Of a stretch of DNA of 64,000 nt, positions 37,963-46,955 are shown piece by piece. Position numbers and translations under genes: made by a program. The notes below the pieces were generated by a model that saw only the letters and a program-made list of their open reading frames with translations, ran no database searches and was not told the origin of the DNA. This DNA comes from Acinetobacter piscicola. Its GTDB lineage: Bacteria > Pseudomonadota > Gammaproteobacteria > Pseudomonadales > Moraxellaceae. The stretch covers positions 62,001-126,000 of the forward strand of contig NZ_CP048661.1 in NCBI RefSeq assembly GCF_015218165.1, in the 5' to 3' direction. Positions within the stretch are counted from its first letter, which is position 1. Each line of letters opens with the position of its first letter.

Positions 37963-37974
37963 ATTAACCTCAGA

Positions 37975-38685
37975 TTAAACTACAAGCTGAATATCAAAAT
38001 CATCTGGTTTAATTTCATTAGATGGTTCCAATACTGGCTTAGGATCAGTTTTTACAGGAACTGTATTATCTATTTCAAATGCAATTCTGCAAGTATGGTC
38101 ACTTGGTAAAATTGAAATTTTTTTCGCTTTTAAGTCCTGTACGAAGCTAGTTGGGTATGCAAATTCAAAAGGAATATTTGGGATATCAATGTCTTTATAG
38201 GCTGGATGTGATGCTGAAGGAAAGTATAAAATCCATGTTCTCAATTTTGTCTCATCATCATAAGCAGACTGATTCTCCTTAATATTATTTAATGTCATTA
38301 ATCCTTTTTCACAGTGTGCTGATACAACTTGATCAGCTAACCCCAATGCAATATTCCCGCTCATAAAGATAATTTGTATTTTCTTTACTGTATTCTCAAT
38401 TCTTGGCTGGCTGTCATTGTGGAATATCCAAGCAGGATCAGATTGTCGAAGCAGTAAAGCAATCTGTTCTCCAATTTTTCCCCATCGTGCAATAAAGCGT
38501 GCACGGTTATAGTGAGTATTTGTTCTATAGTCAGCATCACCGATCATAATTGCGTTTCTGACTAACTCGAGATCAGGTAATCCTAACTGTTTAGCTTTTT
38601 TGATAGCATTTTCACCTTTGAAAAAATCACATGGCGTGGGTTCAGAAGGTTGGATTGATTCTTCATCAAGGAGATTTAAATTCAT
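37975..38685 (-). CDS. Hypothetical 236-aa protein, operon with immA gene
   Basis: No family is recognised. It is acidic at both ends and has a central part with TWILYFPSASHPAYKDI. It is the first gene of a two-gene operon with the XRE/metalloprotease and may be its partner or substrate, by position only. Confidence 0.55.
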   Translation of the reverse strand: MNLNLLDEESIQPSEPTPCDFFKGENAIKKAKQLGLPDLELVRNAIMIGDADYRTNTHYNRARFIARWGKIGEQIALLLRQSDPAWIFHNDSQPRIENTVKKIQIIFMSGNIALGLADQVVSAHCEKGLMTLNNIKENQSAYDDETKLRTWILYFPSASHPAYKDIDIPNIPFEFAYPTSFVQDLKAKKISILPSDHTCRIAFEIDNTVPVKTDPKPVLEPSNEIKPDDFDIQLVV

Positions 38686-38762
38686 CTTAAAAGTTATCCT
38701 AAAGTAGCGAATGTCTTTTTTATAACATCTTTTGATGTTTTAAAAAAGACATTTTTATAAAT

Positions 38763-39053
38763 GTGTGCTATCTTCACTTACAACTTGATAATAAGAATTT
38801 TGGAGAAGAGACGTTGAGTAACTTATTCATTAATCATAAAAATTGTCCTGAATGCGGTGGCCGTATCAAAGGCTATTATTACTACTGTGGGCAGTGTGGT
38901 AGTCAAAATGTTGTAAACTGGAAGCACACGGGGATATTTTTGTTGATTGCTGGAAAGATTTTTCTGGTTGCTATGCTTTTTTTGCTAAAAAATTTTGTTC
39001 AAATCCATTTTTTTCACAAGTTTCATTGTGCTAATTTTTTAAATAATTCATAG
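38763..39053 (+). CDS. Small zinc-ribbon membrane protein
   Basis: A 96-aa frame. It has a zinc ribbon NCPECGGRIKGYYYYCGQCG, then one membrane helix (IFLLIAGKIFLVAMLFLL). TTG 38814 (MSNLFINHKNC) is an alternative start. It is divergent from the 236-aa gene. The function is unknown. Confidence 0.5.
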   Translation: MCYLHLQLDNKNFGEETLSNLFINHKNCPECGGRIKGYYYYCGQCGSQNVVNWKHTGIFLLIAGKIFLVAMLFLLKNFVQIHFFHKFHCANFLNNS

Positions 39054-39067
39054 AGGTTGATAGTAAA

Positions 39068-39313
39068 ATGAAAGTTAAAGATTTAATTAAATAATTAGAA
39101 GAGTTTGATCTGGAATTAGATGTTTTAATTGCTAATGAAGAGAACAAAATCATTGGCATAAAAACCCTAGCCCGATTCTTTGAAATAAGCTATGTTTCTT
39201 TTGTTCATCCAGAGACACAAAGAAATGATATGGAAAGAAATGTTGAATTTACCTTTTTAGGAATGTCGACTAAAGACTCTAGAGTTATTGTTTTTATTGA
39301 CGTTGTTCCATAA
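39068..39313 (+). pseudogene. Small hypothetical protein with early stop
   Basis: An 82-codon frame, MKVKDLIK-stop-LEEFDLELDVLIA and on to IVFIDVVP. It is open except for TAA at codon 9 (39092-39094), most likely from CAA. The pattern MKVKDLIKxLxxFDxxLDVLI is familiar from phage and plasmid hypothetical proteins. Like fic, it is one base from being intact. Confidence 0.6.
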
Positions 39314-39542
39314 TTTTCAAGTAGTCAAAATGAGTATACAATATTCATGTGATGCAAGAAGATACAACTGGATAGGATGGGCCCATAAGTATTTGAAGCT
39401 GCCTCGTGTATGATCATGGGGACTGTCCAAACAAACGGCTTTTGAGAGTGCTGCCTGATACGAAAAATAATATCCAAGAGATGCTAGCGGTAAATTTAGT
39501 GTAAAATTTAATGCTAGCCATCATTAAAACTTATTTAAAAAT

Positions 39543-40256
39543 ATGAAGTTATATCGCACAGATTGGAATATGTTTCCTAAAACGGTTATTGACCGTGGTC
39601 TTGGAGATGCAACCTCTCATTACATGTATGAAGCTGCTAAAGCAGGGGATGTTGAAAGTGCGTATATTTTAGCTAAAGATTTAGTTTCGGATGAGGCGAT
39701 TGCTGAACTAGAAAGAATTATCGATGGTCGGGAAACTATTATAGTACCTGTACATGCTGAGGAAGCAGTCGGTCGTAATATGATTCCTTTAGCTACTTCA
39801 GCAGTTATAGCAAAGAAACTTGGGCTTGAAGTTGATACGAATATAGTTCAAGCTATAAAAGTATCAAGAACTGGCGGTGATGGGTGGCATAGATTAGCCA
39901 ACCCACCAGCATTTGATGGGACAATAAACAATGATAAATGTGTTATTATTGTTGATGATACCCAGACCCAAGGTGGTACTTTTGCAGCATTAAAAGGTCA
40001 TATTGAAACAACTGGGACGAATAAAGTTATTGGAGCATATGCACTGACGGGTAAACAATACTCATCACAATTAGCTCTAAGTAAAGAAACTCTTCAGCAA
40101 TTGAGGGATGTATATGGTAATCTTGAAGCATGGTGGAAATCGATTTACGGGTACGATTTCGAAAGGCTCACAGAGTGGGAAGCAAAGTATATCCTCAACT
40201 CTCGTAAAACAGCTGACGAAGTCCGAGATAGAATCATTGCGTCAAAACAAACGTGA
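39543..40256 (+). CDS. Orphan phosphoribosyltransferase-like protein
   Basis: A 237-aa protein with a type I PRTase PRPP-binding loop, CVIIVDDTQTQGGTFAAL, preceded by a Rossmann-like strand. No purine, pyrimidine or competence gene is nearby. The stretch TIIVPVHAEEAVGRNMIP resembles the flexible region of these folds. It is transcribed alone and ends at a strong terminator. The substrate is unknown. Confidence 0.75.
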   Translation: MKLYRTDWNMFPKTVIDRGLGDATSHYMYEAAKAGDVESAYILAKDLVSDEAIAELERIIDGRETIIVPVHAEEAVGRNMIPLATSAVIAKKLGLEVDTNIVQAIKVSRTGGDGWHRLANPPAFDGTINNDKCVIIVDDTQTQGGTFAALKGHIETTGTNKVIGAYALTGKQYSSQLALSKETLQQLRDVYGNLEAWWKSIYGYDFERLTEWEAKYILNSRKTADEVRDRIIASKQT

Positions 40257-40305
40257 TGCTTATGCACTTATGATGAAAATGAATTAATTATTATTTAATT
40301 AAGTT

Positions 40306-40331
40306 AAAAGACTGCTATATAGCGGTCTTTT
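40306..40331 (+). terminator. Rho-independent terminator after PRTase gene
   Basis: AAAAGAC-T-GCTATATAGC-G-GTCTTTT forms a long stem followed by more T residues, 50 bp after the stop codon. Confidence 0.8.
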
Positions 40332-40560
40332 TTGTTTTTGAGCTCTACAAATTTTAATGAGTACATATAGTTACTTTTATAAAAATGATAATAAAGGGTA
40401 GAGGAGGTCATCTAAGAATTTAAAGCACAAGACTTATTTAACATTGATGACAGAAAAAGTGAGTTGTTGGGAACTTAAAGAAGAGGTGGTACTTATAATG
40501 GTTACTAAAATACAAATACTTAAAATATTAAATATATAAAACAATATATTACAAATATAT

Positions 40561-40583
40561 ATGATGCGTAGTGTACGCATCAT
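40561..40583. repeat. Perfect 10-bp palindrome upstream of integrase
   Basis: ATGATGCGTA-GTG-TACGCATCAT, 67 bp before the integrase start. It could be an operator, an integrase-binding arm or an attachment-site feature. The rest of 40332-40649 is AT-rich and without genes. Confidence 0.5.
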
Positions 40584-40649
40584 ACATTAAGCGTTCTATT
40601 TTGATATAATTGATCTAATCAACCCATTGTTAGGTTTCATTTAAATTCC

Positions 40650-41849
40650 ATGAGTCTTACTGAAATTAAAGTTCGCCAAGCTCATTGTAAGGAAAAAACC
40701 AGTTTTTTATCCGATGAAGATGGGCTTAGCCTGAAGATTGAGCCGAGTGGAAGAAAATCTTGGTGCTATCGCTATACAGATCCACAAACTAAAAAACGTC
40801 GACGCATTCAGTTAGGTCGTTATCCTGATTTATCGCTGAAAAAGGCACGACAAGTCAGAGATGACTTTAAAGACAATGATTTCTGTTTTGAACAAGATAC
40901 TGCCTCTAATGTCATCACCTTTGGTAAGGTCGGGGAGGAGTGGTTACAGTTCAAACTGAAAAATGCCTTCAACGATCTACCCCGCTGTGGTGTACTACAG
41001 TTAGCAGAAAGATGCTTACAGCAAGATATTTATCCAGACCTTCAGGATCTACCTTTTCAAAACATCAAGCGTTATGACCTGGTTTCAGTAATCAAAAAAA
41101 TAGAGGGACGCCAAGTAAAAGAACCTGTCAAGAAAGCTTGTAGTTATTTGAACCAAATTTATGACTACGCTGTAGCGATGGGTTATTGTGAATTCAACAT
41201 CGCGCATGGTTTAAATAAAATCGCCATTAACAGTAAAATCAAGAAAAATTATCCGTATTTGAAAGCGGAGGATATATCTGATTTTAAGTATAAATTACAA
41301 AAATTGGATGCCCATCCGATTATTAAAAAAGCACTGCTGTTCAAATTACATACTGGCGTGCGAGGGGCTGAATTGTTATTGGCTGAGCCTCATCATTTTG
41401 ATTTAAATGAAAAAGTCTGGAAAATACCTGCCTTGCATATTAAACAGTTTCGACGAAAAGTCATATTAGGCCATGAGATTCCCGACTTCTTAGTTCCACT
41501 TTCAGATCAGGCTTTAGATATTTTAAAAGACGTCATGCAATGGTCATACGGTGAAAAGTACATTTTTGCTAGCCCACGGAAACATAATCAACCGATTCAT
41601 TTTAATACATTAAATATGGCTATACGTAAGATGGGCTATGGAAAACATCAATTATCCTCTCATGGACTACGTTCCACTTTTAGTACCATTTTGAATGACT
41701 CAGGTTTGTTCCAGGATAACTGGATTGAGGCACAACTTTCACATATTGATAAGAACCGTACCCGTGCCAGCTATAATCACGCTGACTATTTAGCCCAGCG
41801 GACTGAAATGATGCAGTGGTGGGGTGATTATTTAAGTACTGCTAAGTGA
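40650..41849 (+). CDS. int: P4-type tyrosine integrase (DUF4102 N terminus)
   Basis: A 399-aa site-specific integrase of the type used by genomic islands and P4-like phages. The N-terminal DUF4102 domain contains DGLSLKIEPSGRKSWCYRY and RIQLGRYPDLSLKKAR. The catalytic residues are HTGVRGAELLLAE (Arg), SSHGLRSTFST (His-x-x-Arg), LSHIDKNRTRASYN (His and Tyr). The frame is intact. It lies 45 bp before a split hicB gene. Attachment sites were not recognised; there is no tRNA gene in the window. Confidence 0.9.
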   Translation: MSLTEIKVRQAHCKEKTSFLSDEDGLSLKIEPSGRKSWCYRYTDPQTKKRRRIQLGRYPDLSLKKARQVRDDFKDNDFCFEQDTASNVITFGKVGEEWLQFKLKNAFNDLPRCGVLQLAERCLQQDIYPDLQDLPFQNIKRYDLVSVIKKIEGRQVKEPVKKACSYLNQIYDYAVAMGYCEFNIAHGLNKIAINSKIKKNYPYLKAEDISDFKYKLQKLDAHPIIKKALLFKLHTGVRGAELLLAEPHHFDLNEKVWKIPALHIKQFRRKVILGHEIPDFLVPLSDQALDILKDVMQWSYGEKYIFASPRKHNQPIHFNTLNMAIRKMGYGKHQLSSHGLRSTFSTILNDSGLFQDNWIEAQLSHIDKNRTRASYNHADYLAQRTEMMQWWGDYLSTAK

Positions 41850-41890
41850 AAATCGTACTTTTATACATAGACTTAAAACATTATGGGGTT

Positions 41891-42304
41891 TCAAATGGAT
41901 AGTAAACAATATACTTGCCGTGTTACATGGTCAGCAGAATATAATGAGTATGTTGGGTTGTTCGAACCACAAGCACTAGCCATTTGTTGTAATTCAGCTT
42001 TAAGCGCCCTTAATTCTTTCATGCGTTTATTCACTAGTGCAAGTTGCTGATCAATTAATGCATTAACGCTAGAGCAGCTTTCTTCTGGCTTATTTTTTAA
42101 TTCGATAAGACGTTTAATATCATTGAGTGATATATCTAGGCTGCGACAATGCTTTACGAATTCCAATTGTTTAAGTGCTTTGCTATCATACAGCCTGAAA
42201 TTACCTTCTGAACGATTTGGATTTAACAGAAATCCTTCTCTTTCATAATATCTAATCGTTTGTATTGAACAGCCCGATTTTTTTGACAATTCGCCTATTT
42301 TCAT
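41891..42304 (-). CDS. MerR-family metal regulator, C-terminal tail replaced
   Basis: A 137-aa CadR/PbrR-like regulator. The helix-turn-helix is MKIGELSKKSGCSIQTIRYY, and Cys77 and Cys112 are present. From about residue 115 (41960 downward) the frame runs antisense through the hicB fragment, so its last ~23 residues are foreign and the usual distal Cys is lost. ATG 42304 is the family start; longer readings cross the operator. It is divergent from the transglutaminase-czcD operon it probably controls. Metal response may be altered. Confidence 0.8.
   Translation of the reverse strand: MKIGELSKKSGCSIQTIRYYEREGFLLNPNRSEGNFRLYDSKALKQLEFVKHCRSLDISLNDIKRLIELKNKPEESCSSVNALIDQQLALVNKRMKELRALKAELQQMASACGSNNPTYSLYSADHVTRQVYCLLSI
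41895..41960 (+). pseudogene. hicB: HicB-family antitoxin, 5' fragment
   Basis: MDSKQYTCRVTWSAEYNEYV GL, the start of a HicB-type antitoxin. The gene stops matching at 41960 and resumes exactly at 44298 with [11 protein letters not shown]. It is interrupted by a 2337-bp metal cassette. Confidence 0.75.
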
Positions 42305-42321
42305 CAATTTCCCCCAGACAT

Positions 42322-42352
42322 TTGACTCTATAGTTACTATAGAGTCTATAGT
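42322..42352 (+). promoter_or_regulatory. MerR-type metal promoter for the transglutaminase-czcD operon
   Basis: TTGACT (42322-42327) and TATAGT (42347-42352) are 19 bp apart. The perfect dyad GACTCTATAG-TTA-CTATAGAGTC (42324-42346) lies on the spacer. This is the classical layout for MerR activation by DNA untwisting. It differs little from the site at 2173. Confidence 0.8.
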
Positions 42353-42383
42353 ATAAGTATGCAACGAAAAGGATATATAAAAA

Positions 42384-43115
42384 ATGACTGAGAAATATTT
42401 AAACAATACGAATATCGTTAATTTTGAACACAAAGATATCCAATCCTTGATCGATCAACGTAGGTGGAAAAACTTGGATAACTTCAACAAAATTGGTGCC
42501 GCTTATCAGTTTGTAAAAGATGAGATTTTCTTTGGTTATAATGAAAGCGATGATATTGCAGCAAGCGATGTGCTAGCAGATGGTTATGGACAATGTAATA
42601 CTAAGGGTAATCTGTTAATGGCACTATTGCGTGGACTAGGCATTCAATGCCGATTTCATGGGTTTACCATAGACCAGCAACTACAAAAAGGTGCTATCCC
42701 AAGCTATGTATTTTGGTTAGCACCTAAATACATCATTCATAGTTGGGTAGAAGTTTACTTTGAAGGGCGTTGGATAAACTTAGAGGGCTTTATATTGGAT
42801 GAGCAATACTTAAGCTCTCTACAGGAGAAATTTGACCAAGTAAAAGATGATTTTTGTGGTTATGGTGTTGCAACAAAGTGCTTTTCATCACCAGATACAG
42901 ATTGGCGTGGAGAAAATACCTATATTCAAAAAGAAGGTATTCATGATGACTTTGGGCTTTATGATTCCCCTGATGAGTTCTATCTCGAAAAAGGGACTAA
43001 CTTGTCGGGGTTCAAACGCTGGATATATCAACGCTTGATACGTCACTTGATTAATATGAATGTATCAAAACTAAGAAATAGAAAAGTACTAGAGGTACAA
43101 AATGCACAACCATAA
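42384..43115 (+). CDS. Transglutaminase-like protein in a metal operon
   Basis: A 243-aa protein with a transglutaminase-like core: GQCNTKGNLLMALLRGLG (Cys nucleophile region) and IIHSWVEVYFEGRWINLEGF (His), where the third residue is Glu rather than the usual Asp. No signal peptide is seen, so it is probably cytoplasmic. It is the first gene after the MerR-type promoter and overlaps czcD by 14 bp, so it is translationally coupled. A metal-related role is inferred from context only; the substrate is unknown. Confidence 0.75.
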   Translation: MTEKYLNNTNIVNFEHKDIQSLIDQRRWKNLDNFNKIGAAYQFVKDEIFFGYNESDDIAASDVLADGYGQCNTKGNLLMALLRGLGIQCRFHGFTIDQQLQKGAIPSYVFWLAPKYIIHSWVEVYFEGRWINLEGFILDEQYLSSLQEKFDQVKDDFCGYGVATKCFSSPDTDWRGENTYIQKEGIHDDFGLYDSPDEFYLEKGTNLSGFKRWIYQRLIRHLINMNVSKLRNRKVLEVQNAQP

Positions 43116-43989
43116 TCATAGTCATCAACATGGTAAAGATGACCGTATTGGTTGGGCATTTTTCCTTAATGTGACATTCACTATTATCGAATTTATAGGT
43201 GGTTGGCTCACTAACAGTACGGCGATAATGGCAGATGCAGTTCACGATCTTGGTGATAGTCTTTCAATAGGTTTTGCGTGGATTTTAAGTCGTTTTTCAG
43301 ATAAAGAAGCATCAGATAAGTTTAGTTATGGTTATCGTAGACTTACTCTCTTTGGCGCATTGATAAACAGTATTGTTTTAATCATTGGCTCAATTTGGAT
43401 TTTATTTGAAGCAATTCCAAAGCTGTCCAATCCTGAAATGCCTGTAGTCGAGGGGATGTTAGGGCTAGCGATACTCGGCGTTGCCGTTAACGGATATGCT
43501 GTATTAAAATTAAAAGCGGGTGAAACATTAAATGAGAAAGTGCTGACATGGCACCTTCTTGAAGATGTACTTGGATGGGTTGCCGTTCTTATAGTCTCTA
43601 TCGTACTGTTGTTCGCTGAACTGCCGATATTAGATCCCCTTTTATCAATAGGGTTCACGCTGTTCATCTTGTTTAATGTTTTCAAAAACCTGAAATCAAC
43701 ACTCGTTTTATTTCTTCAAGCTGCACCCGATAAAGAGACTCAAAAGCGTATTAAACTATCACTAATGGAATTTCCTGAAGTTAATGGTATCCACCACATG
43801 CACTTTTGGTCACTAGATGGTGAAAGTCACGTTTTAACAGCGCACCTTGAGCTGAGTGACAACTTTGACGTTAAAGAATTAATTAGGCTTAAACAAGAAG
43901 TTGCAGCTAAATTATCTTCCTATCATTTATCGCATACAACGATAGAGTTTGAGTTTTTAAATGAAAATTGTCGGGATGAAGCGCAGTAA
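43102..43989 (+). CDS. czcD: CzcD-type cation diffusion facilitator, second copy
   Basis: A 295-aa CDF metal exporter. The His-rich start HNHNHSHQHGKDD is followed by membrane helices with HDLGD (site A Asp/His) and HLLEDVLGWV, and a cytoplasmic domain with IHHMHFWSLDGESHVLTAHL. It is distinct from the copy at 9087. A strong terminator follows. Confidence 0.92.
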   Translation: MHNHNHSHQHGKDDRIGWAFFLNVTFTIIEFIGGWLTNSTAIMADAVHDLGDSLSIGFAWILSRFSDKEASDKFSYGYRRLTLFGALINSIVLIIGSIWILFEAIPKLSNPEMPVVEGMLGLAILGVAVNGYAVLKLKAGETLNEKVLTWHLLEDVLGWVAVLIVSIVLLFAELPILDPLLSIGFTLFILFNVFKNLKSTLVLFLQAAPDKETQKRIKLSLMEFPEVNGIHHMHFWSLDGESHVLTAHLELSDNFDVKELIRLKQEVAAKLSSYHLSHTTIEFEFLNENCRDEAQ

Positions 43990-44022
43990 GCTTTATCAAT
44001 AAAATGTTGGGCATACAATATT

Positions 44023-44066
44023 AAAAGCAGCTTAATTAGGCATAACCTAGTAATTAAGCTGCTTTT
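44023..44066. terminator. Bidirectional terminator, perfect 16-bp stem
   Basis: AAAAGCAGCTTAATTA (44023-44038) pairs exactly with 44051-44066 and runs into T residues on both strands. It sits between czcD and the converging czcA remnant, so it can serve both. Confidence 0.88.
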
Positions 44067-44073
44067 TTTGATT

Positions 44074-44551
<478 letters not shown>

Positions 44552-44693
44552 TTTTAGTACGAGTGAGTGATAGAGCAGGAACCTATGCTTCATATATTCA
44601 GTAAATGGTATGTTTTTGAATTAATAGGTATTTTTAAATAAAGCTTTCTTTGATTTAGTGCTTTTTATTTAATAAATTAATTTTAAAAACAAC

Positions 44694-45074
44694 TTAGGCT
44701 AATTGATAAACACTATCTGGAAAGATTAAAAGAAAATATTTTTTAATTTCTGCTAATTCATTTAAGGCAGGTTCCCTTTCAAGCAGTTGAAATGTCCAAA
44801 TAAGTACAGCCTGATGATTATCATAGCAAGTATTTACTCCAAGAAAATTAGCCATTCCATAACTTCTATTGATGTTCATTTCTTTAATTAATTGATTTCC
44901 TAAGTCACGAGCTTGCTGGCTGATCAATAACTCATTTGGTAACACGGCGGTCATCTCCACAAAATAATCTAATGCAGGTTCAATCCTTATATTTAAAAAG
45001 TTATAATTTAGTTGAAATGGATAAAATATACTTTCTATAAGTTGTAATAACCTGCTGTAGGTTAATTTTAGCAA
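44694..45074 (-). CDS. Hypothetical 126-aa protein
   Basis: An intact frame, MLKLTYSRLLQLIESIFYPF and on. No family is recognised and no signal peptide or membrane helix is evident. It is divergent from a small XRE regulator 65 bp away. Confidence 0.5.
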   Translation of the reverse strand: MLKLTYSRLLQLIESIFYPFQLNYNFLNIRIEPALDYFVEMTAVLPNELLISQQARDLGNQLIKEMNINRSYGMANFLGVNTCYDNHQAVLIWTFQLLEREPALNELAEIKKYFLLIFPDSVYQLA

Positions 45075-45139
45075 AGTATTACTCAGTCAACAACTTCAAA
45101 TAACCCACAGCAAGTTATTTTTTGTAAATTAATTTAAAT

Positions 45140-45361
45140 ATGATTACTTGTAAGTTATCTAGCCTCATGGGCGATAGAAAAATTTTAAAATTAAGTGAAG
45201 TGGTGCATGCAACAGGTATCAATCGCAACACGCTCACAAGTATGTATTATGACCGTGCTGTACGTATTGAATTACCAGTCGCCGATAAGTTGTGTAAGTA
45301 CTTTAACTGTACGATGAATGATTTGTTTGAGTTTAAGGAAGAAGTTGAAGAAAAAGATTAA
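45140..45361 (+). CDS. Small Cro/C1-type regulator
   Basis: A 73-aa XRE protein of the YozG-like type. LKLSEVVHATGINRNTLTSM then LPVADKLCKYFNCTMNDLFE is a complete helix-turn-helix. ATG 45167 (MGDRKILKL) may be the real start. It may regulate itself and the divergent gene. Two 24-bp direct repeats (45364-45388 and 45405-45429) follow. Confidence 0.75.
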   Translation: MITCKLSSLMGDRKILKLSEVVHATGINRNTLTSMYYDRAVRIELPVADKLCKYFNCTMNDLFEFKEEVEEKD

Positions 45362-45472
45362 CTTAATACTTCGTTTGATAAGTTTTTCGAAGAAAAAGAC
45401 TAGCCAATACTTAGTTTGATAAGTTTTTCTCTGCAGATCTAATATTGAATTTTATAAAATATCATTACAAAC

Positions 45473-46754
45473 AGAGGTGGTTCCACTTGTTTGAACAACT
45501 AAAAGCGTATTTATAAGTGATATTCCGCTCTAGTTAAGCCACCTTGTTTTGTTGGGGTAGCTGATCATAGTAAAACTCATTTGGTGTCATTTTGTCTAGA
45601 CTCGAATGAGGTCGTTTCAGATTATAAAACTCAAAATATGCACTCAATTGCTTTTTCGCATCTGTGACACTGCTATAAGCTTTGAGATACACCTCTTCAT
45701 ATTTAACGCTCCGCCATAATCGTTCAACCATCACATTATCTACCCATCGACCTTTACCATCCATACTGATTTGAATGCCATTTGATTTCAATACATCAAT
45801 AAATGCATCACTGGTGAACTGACTGCCTTGGTCTGTATTCAATATTTCAGGTGATCCATATTTTTCAATCGCTTCATTTAAAGCCGAAATACAAAAATCC
45901 ACCTCCATACTAATCGATACCCTATGCGCAAGTACCTTGCGGCTATGCCAATCAATCACAGCACATAAATAAACAAAGCCTTTTGCCATAGGGATATACG
46001 TTATATCAGTAGACCACACTTGATTACTGCGCTGAATAGCCAATCCTTTGAGCAGATATGGATATTTACGGTGAGCTTGATTAGCCTGGCTTAAATTTGG
46101 TTTGCAATATAACGCCTGAATACCCATTTTCTTCATTAAAGTACGTGTATGACGTCGTCCTATATGATGCCCTTGACGATTCAACAAATCACGCATCATA
46201 CGACTGCCTGCAAAAGGATATTGCATATGTAATTCATCAATACATCGCATCAGCTTCAGATCTGATGAGCTAACAGGTTTTGGGCGATAATAATAACAAC
46301 CACGAGAGACTTTCAGTAACTTAGCTTGTTTAGATACTGAAATCTGAAGTGAGTGATCGATTAACTTTTGTGGTTGAAGCGGCCCAGTTTCTTCAACACA
46401 CCTTCTAAAAAATCAATTTCTAATGCCTGCTCACCGATTTTTGCATGTAACTTTTTAAGATCAATGGGAGGTTCTGATGGAGCTTTTGATTGATCGAAAG
46501 CTTGTGAGGAAGCTGAGATCAATTGATTTTTCCAGTCAATAATTTGGTTTTGATGAACATCAAACTCAGAACTCAATTCAGCAAGTGTTTTTTCTGCTTT
46601 GATCGCAGCAAGTGCTACCTTAGCCTTAAAGTCGTTTGAATGATTTCTTCTTGGTCTACGTGCCATAAAATACTCCATATATTGATGTTTATAACATCAT
46701 TTGAGGAGCAGAGTATCACTTATAGGAGTTGTTCAAATTTCCGGATCCATCTCT
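45473..46754 (-). mobile_element. IS3-family element, copy 3 (inverted)
   Basis: 1282 bp, opposite in orientation to copy 2 and coding for identical proteins. The flanking triplets are AAC and AAG, so the target duplication is imperfect or lost. Confidence 0.88.
45534..46666 (-). CDS. IS3-family transposase OrfAB
   Basis: OrfA (46666-46361) and OrfB to 45534, joined by -1 frameshift. Protein sequence is identical to the product at 29908, with the DDE motifs intact. Confidence 0.9.
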
Positions 46755-46955
46755 AAGTGAGGAGGAAATGACTCTTACTATTCAGATGTTGTTTCAAGCT
46801 TTTTTTGATTGATAGAGTTTTATGTATTAAACTCTATATTGAAAGTAAATATATTGTAAAAATAGTATGTTATTTACTAATTGATTAAATTATTTACACT
46901 TATTCTGTATAATGCTCTATGAATTCATTACTTATTTTTTTAAATTAAAAATCAT

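Noticed and set aside
45364..45429. Two 24-bp direct repeats as a CRISPR or att site
   Set aside because: Only two copies, 17 bp apart, next to a gene end; more likely a local duplication.
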